In this document: positions 22,101 to 34,100 of the stretch, piece after piece | Position numbering within the stretch: the stretch's first letter is position 1 | How the letters are laid out: every line of letters begins with the position of its first letter | DNA from: Ciona intestinalis | Lineage: Eukaryota; Chordata; Ascidiacea; Phlebobranchia; Cionidae | Assembly (NCBI RefSeq): GCF_000224145.3 | Contig: NW_004190447.1 | Coordinates: 1 to 64,000, forward strand | Direction: 5' to 3' | Length of the DNA: 64,000 nt | Program-made: the position numbers and the translations under genes | Notes under the pieces: model-generated | Databases searched by the model: none | What the model was told of the DNA's origin: nothing | What the model saw: the letters and a program-made list of their open reading frames with translations, nothing else

Positions 22101-25100
22101 GTGGTTTTATCATATTTTCGCTCGAAATTTGTGTAACTCGTGAGTGGGAGCTGGGTTGGAGCAATTATTGTTCATTTGCCCAAAAACACACCTACCCAAA
22201 TTGATAGCAGCATCAAGCTTTGAACCTAGCATGTTCTGGTAACAAAAAAACTCCTAACAATTGCGTCACAGTGCTCTTGCTACCATGGATATTTTCCTCC
22301 ATAAAATCAATCTCACAAAAAATAGTGGAAAATAAAAGTTGATAATCACCTTGCTTGACTCAGATCTGTCCATACTTTTCATACAAGTTTCTTCATATTC
22401 TGATGGTACAGTCGTTCTATCTGAATCGGAACCATCAGAGTCTGTTGCTGGTACCTGTAGCAAAAAAAAGGAAAAAAGATTTATTTTCACGTCAGATGTA
22501 ATTTCTGTAACTTGCTTTATCCTGGCCAGAAAACGACAGTTGTTATAACACACCTGTTCTGTTTCATACACCTTGTGTCAGCTTACGAGTTACCATGTAT
22601 ATTACTTTGGGAAACTGTATTTTATGTATTACTGACAATTTGAACAACCCATTAGTAACCACTGGGTTGGAGCAATTACCGTTAGGTGTCCGGCCCAAAG
22701 ACACATACGCCCACAATGGTAGCAGCGACGAGCCTTGAACCCATAACCTCTTGGTTAGAGGCAGGAGCGCTAACCACTTAGCTACTACCAGATAAATATT
22801 GTATATTATTATGTTTACCGTATAACATGTGAGTTTTTTAAACAAGATATAAGCAACTCATTTTAAGATGTAATTACTATTCACTATAAAGAATGTACTA
22901 AAAGTTGGAGTATGCCATTCGTTTAAAACTTTCATTTTAGATTGTAACAACCACAACACTACACAAACTAAGCAATCAATATATTTTATCATAAACAAAT
23001 GTCATCATCTATTAAATTTGTCAAGTCATGTTTTATGATTCAGCATTTCTCACCTCTCTCTTTGAAGAAATTTTTGCATTTTTTGGGGAAGATTTTTGAA
23101 TAATTTCCCAATTCCTCAGCAGAACTGCTCACTTTGAGTTTCTGTTAATTATTTAATAGTTATTTGAAGTCAAATAACATAAATTAAAAATTAGTTGTCA
23201 CAATTTCACTACAATGACATGTAAAAGCTATTTTGACTTAAAATTACTAATAGCCCAGTCCCCCAATTGTACAGGTCTTGTCTTTACACACTTTTGTTTC
23301 TATTAGAAGTTTAACTTGATAATAATTAAACATAAATGGCTTGTTTGTCTGCTAGGTGTAGCGACCACGCTTGTTTGTTTTAATTAAATGTAAATATGTT
23401 TTTTAAACTGTAAGCGCGTTTTAACAACAGTTGTTTTTTCGATATATCTTGTCTTTTTTTAAAAATATTTTTTAATCTTTGCTACTGTAATCGTAGAGAA
23501 CATTACATTATTATCATAATTTTATACATTATATCATGCAGGCTATATTAAACACAACAGCAAAGCCAATATTTTTTTCCAATTTAGTTGCTTCAACCTA
23601 CATTGTTAGATTTTTGCTTTTGTGGCAAAACTTTTTCGACACTTGCTCGTTTGTTAACTCGTGCCATCGGAAGTTGGGATTTAATCTCAGGTTGGAGTGA
23701 CATAGGTGACTGTGGGTTGGGGTGGAAAGTTTCGGGATTAAAATTACTTACATTTACAAACATATATAAATGTTCTTTGTTTACTACTAAATAGGACGAT
23801 AAAATGGAATGAAAAGGTGTTTCTTTTTCCCCCACCCTACTATATTATAATATATAAATATGATTTTTAAAAATATATATTGTTGGGCCATCACTAAATT
23901 TATATATTTTTTACCAAGTGAAATTAATTATGTTAAGTTTCTATTGCTGGTTGCCACCATATCATCTTATCCTTAACATTTCCAAGTTTTATATACATAT
24001 AGATATATTGATAAAGATATATATATATATATATATATATATTGGTGGGGCCTTGCCAATACATATATAGGCTCTATTAAAGGAAACTATACTAATATTC
24101 TGTTGCTAGTTGCTACTATATCATATTATCCTGGTTATGACTGATGCCATTGCCGCAACTGGAAAAAAAAACTTTGGTTTAAATAAAATGAATGCTTTTG
24201 TGCAGTTTTTGGTAATTATAACAAGTTTTTTACCTTGGATTTTGGAATGAAAAGTTCACTTTCTGTTTCCGATTCTGTCTCTGCTTCTCGTGCTAAATTA
24301 TTCTGAGGGTTTCTAACATGTTGTCTCTGCACAGCTTGATAAATGCTTTGCCTCTTCTGTGCTATGGAATGATGGCTGATGTTTTTCTGCACTGGAAGTT
24401 TTTCTTCAACTTCTGATTGACTTTCCTCGGTGGAAGTCGCTGTTTTAGTGCAAGGTGGAGATGCTACTACTGCCATCTTCTATGTTGGAAAACAATAATA
24501 ATTTTATTTGACTCTTCGATTACGGAGATTTAAAAATATTTTAATAAAAAAGACAGAATATAGCGATAACAGTTGTTAAAACATGCTTACGGTTAAAACA
24601 TATTTACATTTGATTGGAAAAAAATAGGCATGGTCGCTACACCTATTATTAGGTTTTAAAAATCTAAACTTCATAATGTTCACTGAAATGTTATTAATAT
24701 CTTACCTTTTGTGGAGAAATCTTCTGCACAGATTTCTTTGTCTCTGGTTCTGAATCCATTTGACATGAAGTCCTGAGTTCAGATTTCTTTTCCTAGGTCA
24801 GACAATATAATTATGTTTCAAAAGTAAAATATCATTTATTTATAATTATAACAAGGTAATGTGTCAACTTTGGCTTAAAATTCAGGTCCTTTTGGCATTC
24901 CTGGTCTTACCCATACAGAATAGATCAGTGTTTCTTAAACTTTTTTGTATGCTTTACCCTTTTAACAAAGATGCTGATCAGATTTACCCCCAACATGTAA
25001 TATGGTGCTTATTTATTAAAAAGCGAAAACAACTAATTACATCAGTTAAACTGATGTGGAATTCAATTGTAGTTAATTTACTCTCTAAATACTAGGAATT

Positions 25101-28100
25101 TACCCCAAGGGGTAAATTTACCCCGGTTTAAGAAACGACAGAATAGATAATATACCAAATAATGAACAAATTGCTATTTCATAAACTTCAATATTTTTAA
25201 ATGAAAAGGAAGGGTAATAAAATATATTATTCTCACACATCTTACCTTCACTTGAGGAACTAAATGTTCACTTTCAGCTTCAGTTGCTGTGAGTGATTCA
25301 CTTGATGTTGATTTCTTTAAATAAAGTTGACAATAAATAGTAAAGATCTGGTGCTACCAAAACAGAACAGACAAAAAATTCCAACTAATTGTTGTAGAGA
25401 TTTTTTGACTAAATGGCATCATCAGTCTATTATTTGAATACAAAACAGTAAAGAACTTTACATTAAATGCCTATTTCATATTTCTTAGTTGTTTATAAGT
25501 AAAATCACATACTTGTACAATGTTTATTTTCCCCTGCACAGCTTGATAAATGCTTTGCCTCTTCTGTGCTATGGAATGATGGCTGATGTTTTTCTGCACT
25601 GGAAGTTTTTCTTCAACTTCTGATTGACTTTCCTCGGGAGAAGTCGCTGTTTTAGTGCAAGGTGGAGATGCTTCTACTGCCATCTGTGTTAGTGAAAAAA
25701 AAAATTAAAATTACTGATTTATTATTTCAAATATTTATTGAAAATTTTGCAAATTTTGCATTTTTAACTAATTTTGAAATGTTAAATTTTACTAAATGCC
25801 ATAAACCTACCTTTGGCAAAGAAACTTTCTGTACAGATTCATCTGTCTCTGGTTCTGAATCAATTTGAGAAGGAGATCTATTATCGATTGCGTTACTTTT
25901 CTGTGAATAAATTCAAGATTGAGTATTAACCCTGAAAACACTCACAATCAAGTAAGTATGTAACTCATATAACATTTATATTATCTTAAAGTTGGACTCA
26001 CTTTAAGAGACAAGGAGTTTAAATGAGAAGTCTTTTCTGAATCCTCCCTCTCATACAAATTCTCCTGCTTTTGAAAAAAGGGAAAATTTAATCAACTTAG
26101 ATTAACTAATATTATGTTGATTACATGGATAATAATTAAACATAAATAGCTTGTTTGTCTGCTAGGTGTAGCCACCACGCTTTTTTGTTCAAATAAATGT
26201 AAAATTTTTTTTTTGGAGCATGTTTTAACAACTGTTGTTTTGTCGCTATATCCTGTCTTTTCGTTTTAAATATTTCTAAATTTTTGCTACCGTAATCAAA
26301 GAGACAAATAAAATTATTATTGTTAATATATTATTGATTATAAATAAGGAATAGTAAAAATATATATTTATTTTCACACATGTTACCTTTATTTGAGGAA
26401 CTGAATGTTCATCTTCTGCTTCAGTTGCAGTGAGTGGTTCACTTGATGATGCCACCTTCAAAAAGAAATGAAGAATTATTTAATCTATAAACAAATACAA
26501 CAGAACAACTATACTAATTTTATGGTATAATAAAAATAATAACTTTATTTGTCTCTTCAATACGGTAGCGAAAATTTGCAAATATTTAAAACGAAAAGAC
26601 AGGATATAGGGACAAAACAACAGTTGTTAAAACACGCTTACAGTTAAAAACATATTTACATTTAATTGGAAGAAAATACGTGGTGGCCACACCTAGCAGA
26701 CAAAAAACCATTTATGTTTAATTATTATCAAGTTAGTATATTAAATCAACATAACATTAGTTATAGTGAGGATCAGTAGTAGAATACATGCATAAAGTTA
26801 AAAGTCAAGTCTGTGGGATTATACTTACATAGATCACTTTTAATTGTAACTTTGTTTCAGAAACTGAATGTTCACTTTCAGCTTCAGTTGCAGTGAGTGG
26901 TTTATTGGACGCACCATCCTTAAAAAATATACAAGTTATTAGTGATGACAAAAGTTAATTCAAGCAATTTGAAGAAATGTAACTTGCTTTGTCCTCGCGT
27001 GGCCTGAAAACGAAGGTCCTTGTAACACAGGTGTTTATAAACCTCGTGCCAGCTTACCAGTTATCATGTATGTTACTTTGTGGGTGATTAGTTTAAGGCG
27101 ATTTTTTTCATTTTTTTATGTATAGCTGATATATTTCGGAGAAAAACAATTCAGACAACTCATTAGTGACCACTGCGTTAGAGTAATTGCCGTAAATAAA
27201 TAAAAATTCACTTACATAAATCACTTTAAAGTCAGGTTCCGAGAACTTTGGTTCTGAATATTTTTCTTCAACTTCTGATTGACTTTCCTCGGTGGAAGTC
27301 GCTGTTTTAGTGCAAGGTGGAGATGCTACTACTGCCATCTGCTGTGTTGAGAAATATTGATTTATAAAAAATTCTAAACATCATTTTTCTATTGAGTATG
27401 ACCAGTAAGCAAGCATCAGGTGTATGAGACAAGACACCTATGTTATAACTAGTGAAGTGGCCACAGCATACAAAGAAAAAAAGAATATTTTTTTAAAAAA
27501 AGATACATATTCAACGTATCATCATACTTATGACTCACTCTTCTGCTTTCAAAAAAAAGTTAAAATAAACGTTTAACCCAAACTTAATCATATTGCATAA
27601 GTTTTAGTGGCGTTAAGCCATAGGTGAATATATACATTTATTCTCACACATGTTACCTTCATTTGAGGAACTGAATGTTCACTTTCAGCTTCAGTTGCAG
27701 TGAGTGATTTATTGGACGCACCATCCTTAAAAAAGATATACAAGTTACTAGTGATAACAAAAGTTAATTCAAGCAATTTCTAGATAACCTGATGTACTAA
27801 TTATACAACTTAATAAAACAATCAAAATCACTCACATAAATCACTTTAAAGTCAGGTTCCGAAAACTTTGGTTCTGAATATTTTTCTTCAACTTCTGATT
27901 GACTTTCCTCGAGGGAGGTCACTGTTTTGGTGCAAGGTGGAGATGCTGCTACTGCCATCTGTGTTTCAATGTTACTCTCCATATTAACAGGTGACAACAC
28001 TGGTAGTTTCTGTGTTATAAACATAAAGTAATTAATTTGAACACAAGCCACTTATAAACCACAAATTATTTACTTTTTGTGACTTTGGTTTCTTTATCTT

Positions 28101-31100
28101 CTTTTGCTTTTTATTTTCTGATTTTTTGTCTTGTTTCTTTTTTGGAACATCTTGTTTAATGCTCTCCTGCGTTGAAAACTAAGTTTAAAATACAAACGAC
28201 TAAATTTGTTTCAAAACTTTTTTTCTTCAAGATATTTCCATGTATTAACATGTGGAGCATATGAAAAGTATTTTAAGGTCAATAGATCTGAGTACCTGAC
28301 GTACTATTCTTAATACTGTGGGGCAAGATAGGACACCTTTAGCACATAATATTAAAATAGCCTAATCGTGTTTTAAACACAGCGGTCTATGGAAGTCGTA
28401 AGAATACGGTTTTATATTTCTTTAAATGTTCTTTGTTTACTACTAAATGGAACGAGAAAATAGAATAAAAAGGTTAATATGAAAGTAATAGATTATTTGA
28501 ACAAATGTATAAACGTATGATGTGATAACAAACACTCACTTCTTCCGTTGAAGAATATCCATTTCTTGACAGCGGACTTTCTCTCAGATTCAAGCTTTCT
28601 TTGCTTGACTAAAAAAATTTTTTTTTTAATNNNNNNNNNNNNNNNNNNNNNNNNNNNNNNNNNNNNNNNNNNNNNNNNNNCTAATCAGATATCCATAAAA
28701 GTTGTAAATACAAAATTAACAAATTAAAAAAATATATGGCATGTCTAACAAATTTCCTCAATCACATGACTATCAAATAGTTGTAAAATACAAAAATAAA
28801 CTATCCAGTTTTTTAAAAAAAATATGCCATGTGTTGAATACAAAACTGAATCATGTTTACCTTTCTTTTTGGAACAAACAACTCTCCATCTGTCTCTGCT
28901 TCAGTGACAATCTTGGTCTCCGTTATTATCTAATACAAAAATTAAATTTAATTCCAATACTGTTGTAACTATGACATACGATGAACAATTTATTTTATTG
29001 CTTACTTTGTTTTCTTGCACAGCTTTATAGATGCTTTCTCTTTTGCTGAGTCGTGCTTGACGACTCACGCTTTTCTGTGCGACAAATTACAAGTTAAACA
29101 AAATTATGTAAAAAAGTGACTATTACGTGATGATAATTACCTTCAATTCAGGTTTTGAAAGTTTTTCTTCAACTGCTGATTGAACTTTCTGTTTTGGAGA
29201 TTTTAAAACAGTTTTCTAAAAAAATAATATATATTGTATGTTTTACAACTAATCAAATTTTAGAAGTTTTAATAGTAGGAAATAAACTAAGAGCACAGTC
29301 ATTTTATCTAAAAACCAAATATCCCACATTCTATAAGCAGATTAATATGAGATGATGCATTTTGTGCATTTGAACAAAACAAAAAAATTGTCACCTCTTT
29401 TGTAGAAACATCTTGTTGAACATCTGTGGATGAAACAACCTCTTCCAGTTGCTCCTTCACCACAGCCACCTCCTCTTCATCTTTATCATCATCTGCAGTG
29501 TCTTCATCTTTGCTTTCCTGGATCAAAAATGTGGAGTTAATAAAAATCAAATACAATTTTGCTGATTTATAAAACTCTGTCATAAATATTGTACAACTAT
29601 TTTGATAAACAAAAATTGATGGAAAAAGGTTTGACTTCTCAATCATAAACATTTTACAAAAACTTTTAAACGTTCATGTTCATAAACCCATATATATCAT
29701 TTTAATATAAAATAAACATTTTGCCGACTTCTCAATCGTCAATATATATAAGTAGTTTGTAATGTCTTGTGCAACCAAAACTTTCATATATTCATGTTAG
29801 TAAACCTATATATATAATTTTTAGCCGCAAAACTAATTTTCAAACATCTATGTTCATAAAATTTCGTTTCACCTCATTTTGATCTGAAGAGCTGCTTGTA
29901 CTGCTCCTGGATTTGGAGTCCGATGAAGAAGAGGAAGAAGACGAGCTCTGAAGAAATATTTATTTTCATAATTATAGTTGTGCACAGAATTTATAGAAAT
30001 TTAAAAAAATGTGATTTCAACATAACATAATTTTTATTCATCTCTTCGAAGATGATATTAAAGATTATGTTATTTAAAGAAAGAAGAAAAGGAAATCAAC
30101 AAAAAAACAACAGTTGTTAAAACATGTAATGAATTAAAAGCTTGAAAAATAATGTCAATTAAAAAGCGTGGCTGTTGTATGTAATTTTGATGCAGAGTAT
30201 TTTTTTGTATGACTGGCAATTTGCCCAAGTGTTTTTACACACACTTTGTTTCTGTTAGAAGTTTAACTTGATAATAATTAAACATGAATGGCTTGTTTGT
30301 CTGCTAGGTGTAGCGAACACACTTATTTTCTCCCAACTAAATGTAAATATGTTTTTAACTGTAAGCCTTTTTTAACTACTATTATTTTGTCGCCATATCC
30401 TATCTTTTGGTTTAAAATATTTCTAAATCTTTGCTACCGTAATCGAACAGACAAATAAATAAAGTTATGATTATAAATTCTATGGAAGTACTAACCTTCT
30501 CTGATGAGCTTTCTTCATCTTGGGTAGCGGATAATTCAGATGCAGTCTGCAAAATATATTCAGTGTTATTTACACGAGTTTGTGTGGTTTATATTTATTA
30601 TTTACTTCATCCGATATTTCTGGATCAGATTTGCTGATGTCGGAAAATTCTGATTTCTCGTCATCTGATGCTAAACTTAAACTATCATCTGAGTTCTGCA
30701 TGGGGAAAATAAATGTTAAGTTTTTATTAACTTGTCTTAAATTTGACTAATCACATATAAAAGTATTACACTGGTCATATTTCGACTGATTTGTTAAAAT
30801 AAGGTGAACATGTATTACAAAATTGACAAACTATTTTTAAGAACATTTTGGCTTTTTTAAGAATCAAATTTTGAGAACATTTTAAAGGAAATACACTGCC
30901 ATGGAAGTGACCTCAGTGAGCCTTGAACCGAGGGCCTATAGCTATGATACATCATCATTAAACTTACCCTTGCATTAGTTAACATTGTAGGCATCATTGA
31001 AGGTAGCTTGTTCTTTTTATTTGAAGATGTAGGTTGCTCAGTATTCTGTCAATGTAAATAACATTAACTATACTTGTTTATATTAGGATATATTGCGGGT

Positions 31101-34100
31101 TTGAAAAAAGGCAAAATTCTGGGAATATTATGTACCAAATAAAGTAAAATATCTATCAAACAAAGTAAATTGTAACAAAAAAAGAAAAATATGTATCTAA
31201 AAAGTAAAATACGTACCAAAAAAAGTAAAATATGTACCAAAAAAGAAAACATCTATCAAACAAAGTAAATATGAACCAAAAACAGTAAAATATGTAGGAC
31301 ATACATAACTACCATGTATCAAACAAAGTAAACTATACCGTTGTGTTGGGAATAGTTTCCTGTTTTTTGTCCAGTTTTTTCGTGGATGCTTCATGTTCAG
31401 ACAACTCACTGTCTGTTTGGATCTAAGAAAAAAAGTTGAAGAAAAAAATTTCTTTATTATTTTTATTATTTATAAAATGTTAATGCCACTGTTAATATAC
31501 TACTGGTATATATAGTTATATAGTTAAGTTCTTACTTTCTTTATTCCACTCTTGATTTTTGCAGCGAATTTTTTCAAAGGGTTCTGCATGAAAATAAGAA
31601 AGTAAAAATAAAAAAAATTATAACTTTTATAAAACAGTTATATTAAAATAAACATATTTCTTTATAAAAATAACAAAATTAATAAAAACAAAATATAAGT
31701 CACCTTTAAAGTTTTCTTTTTCTTTGAACTTTTTCCACCTTCACCATTTTCAACGGGAAGCTACAAATATAATAACTTTAATACAAGGTAAACTACATCT
31801 AATATATTTATCCATGGATGTATTACGTTGAAAACCTAACTTTTTACATAAAAATATAAACTAACTTACTGTAGGCAACATCATTTTTTCTTTGTTGTTT
31901 GATGCACGTTCACTATTATTATCTGATCCCTTTTTATTCTGTGACAAAATATTTATATTGGTAAATATATGCACAGTGACGCAGCCAGGGAGGGTTTTGG
32001 GGGTCGCACCCCCCAAAAAAATTGAAAAAAAACTAAAAAGAGGGGGTTTTAATAAACAAATTTTCTACCCCCCCTAATTTTTTTATTTATTATTACAAGA
32101 GTTGTATTTTTGACTAACCTGTTCAGAATCTGAATGTTCAATCGTTGTGACTTTCCATATTTTTGCTTCATCCTTATCCATCCATGAATATTCACTCGGA
32201 CACTTCACGGTCACTTTGTTCTCTTTCAATTCAACCTGATCCACAATACAAGTTGAATGTGAATGTAGCTTGTTATACTTACTTTAAAATAACATGGGTG
32301 TTTATACACCTCGTGCCAGCTTAGAGTTACCATGTATGTTACTTTATGGGTGATTATTTTTTGGGGATTTTTTTTATGTATGGCTGATAATTTAGACAAC
32401 CTATTAGTGACCACTGGGTTGGAGCAACTGCCGTTAAGTGTTTTGCCCAAGGACACATACGCCCACAATGGTAGCAGCGACGAGCCTTGAATCCACTACC
32501 TCTGGGTTGCAGGCAGACACGCTAACCACTTTGTCACGTCGACGAAGTTAAATAAAATTTCATTAGTTTTTATCGAAACTTACGTTTGCGTGCTCTTCCA
32601 TTATCTGCACAGCTTGAGTGACATCTGTTTTCTTTATATTCAACTTATCTCTTAAAGCTTCCAATTTTTTTTCTGCCATCAACGTCTCAAACTTTTTCTT
32701 TTCTTCTTTTTCTTTAATTTTTTTCACTTTTTCAGCTTCCTTAATTTCATCTTTTAACTTCTTTTTCTGAAGTTTAATTTCTTTCATTTTCTGTTCTGCC
32801 GCTATTGTCACCAGTTTTTTCTCCTGTTTTAATATGATTTTTGTTTCTTCCTTTCTTTCCTTGCGAATTTTATCATCTTTTTTTATTTGTTTCATCATTA
32901 TTTTGTCTCGTTTTATTCCTTCTTTTTGTTTAATTTTTAATTCTTTTTTCAGTATTTTCATTTCTTTCTGTTTCACTTTTTTCTTGATCTTATTTTCTTT
33001 TTTCTCTTCCTTTTTTCTTGCTTTTTTTTCTGCTTTTTCAATTTTTTTCAATGCTTTCTTTTCTAATTTCTCTTTCTCTTTTCTTACAATTTTTTCCTGT
33101 TTCTCAATTTGCTTCTTTGCTTTTTTCTCTTTTTTCTCAATTACCTTCTTTGCTGCAATCTCCCTTTTTTGCTGCCTTTTCTCTTCTTTCCTCTGACCCT
33201 CGGCCATTTTTATTTTGTATTTTTCAAACTCCAGTTCCTCTTGCAGTGCCGTAATCTTTCTGCCTTTCCCCATGTATATCACAGCTTTATCAAGTTCTAC
33301 TTTATAATCAGAGCTACTTCCTTTCAACTTCAACTTGCGTTTCTCCTCCTTTAGTCTTGCCTTGTCCTGTTTTATTTTATCTCGCACCACACTCTCCCAA
33401 TCGTTGTTCTGACCCTACAGAATAAACTTAATCATAGACTCAAGTTAACTTTACACTAAACACAACAAACACTAAACTTACCTGTACAGGGTAAGGTTTC
33501 TTCACAATAGGAGGTGGTGGTGGGGGAATGTTTATAGGCAGGTAAGGAACATATGGTGTAGGGTTAGATGAATACATGATTGCTTGTTGTTGAAGCAGCT
33601 GCTCCCTCGTCCACGTCTGAGGTTGCTGAGGATTCATCAAGCTTTCATTCAATTGAACAACTTGTTGGTTTTGTTGGCTTTCTCCAAGTTGTTGTTGATT
33701 TTCATCAACTTTTCCCTCCTGTTCATTTACAAACGTAACCGCATCCTTCTTCGTTGCCTCATCTTCCTCTTCCTTTGAATCTTTTTCATCCTCTTTTTCA
33801 TCAGATTTGGAAGCATGCTGAAAATGAAAATCACGAAAATAAAAACATTGCTACATAATTCTGATCTAAATTAACCAAAATATTAAGTTTTATTACAATT
33901 TACAACTGGATTTCTGATACCATTTTTTTTAGAACAAAACGTTGAGATAACAAAGCAATTACATTTATTTCAATCTGTGTTAAATGAATAAATGTACATT
34001 ACTTTATCCTTTCATGGCCAGAAAACGACAGTCGTTATAACACGGATGTTCATACACCACGCGACAGCTTACAAGTTACTAATATGTTACATTGTGGCCT

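Larger units (their letters stand above)
19123..23141 (-). other. Large gene block 10: exons 98-107 (C-terminal region)
   Basis: Exons: 23054-23141, 22350-22454, 21950-22018, 21424-21513, 21001-21078, 20804-20848, 20387-20701, 20154-20255, 19344-19928, 19123-19191. Exon 98 is 88 bases and does not keep frame as it stands (see findings). Exon 104 is Pro/Thr/Gln-rich with a cysteine cluster at its end (NCAGQTCNCQ). Exon 106 (195 residues) is a degenerate array of Arg/Asp/Ser-rich units of the form RRDxxHPExR (SPNRRDTMHPEVRGNSKRD). Exon 107 gives the C-terminus EFQKTAVGFVKQEAVREE. Confidence 0.75.
24234..28608 (-). other. Large gene block 9: exons 85-97 (interleaved exon repeats)
   Basis: Exons: 28540-28608, 28074-28166, 27836-28009, 27657-27725, 27216-27341, 26829-26918, 26387-26455, 26002-26064, 25811-25900, 25513-25683, 25246-25314, 24706-24792, 24234-24476. 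Three alternating families are visible. One is MAVVASPPCTKTATSTEESQ (exons 87, 89, 94, 97). The second is SLTATEAESEHSVPQ (88, 90, 91, 95). The third is IDSEPETDESVQK (93, 96). DNA identity is high over whole exons between copies, so the expansion is recent or homogenised. Exon 97 is accepted at GAAG just before ATG. Confidence 0.85.
28861..31938 (-). other. Large gene block 8: exons 73-84 (Ser/Asp-rich)
   Basis: Exons: 31870-31938, 31704-31760, 31536-31583, 31339-31422, 30968-31045, 30606-30695, 30496-30546, 29873-29947, 29395-29517, 29141-29215, 29006-29074, 28861-28929. Exon 77 repeats the NKKNKLPSM motif of exon 46. Exons 78-81 are acidic Ser/Asp/Glu tracts, including a run of eight Ser in exon 80. 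Exons 82-84 (SAVEEKLSKPE, RLSKRESIYKAVQ, EAETDGELFVPKRK) correspond in order to three successive parts of the single exon 97. Confidence 0.8.

Noticed and set aside
31130..31330. CRISPR-like regular short repeat
   Set aside because: Units are AT-rich, irregular in length and lack distinct spacers; a eukaryotic simple tandem repeat.
32834..33354. Plus-strand Phe/Ser/Leu-rich frames resembling membrane proteins
   Set aside because: Antisense shadows of the lysine-rich exon 71; overlapping in several frames, with no start context or splice support.
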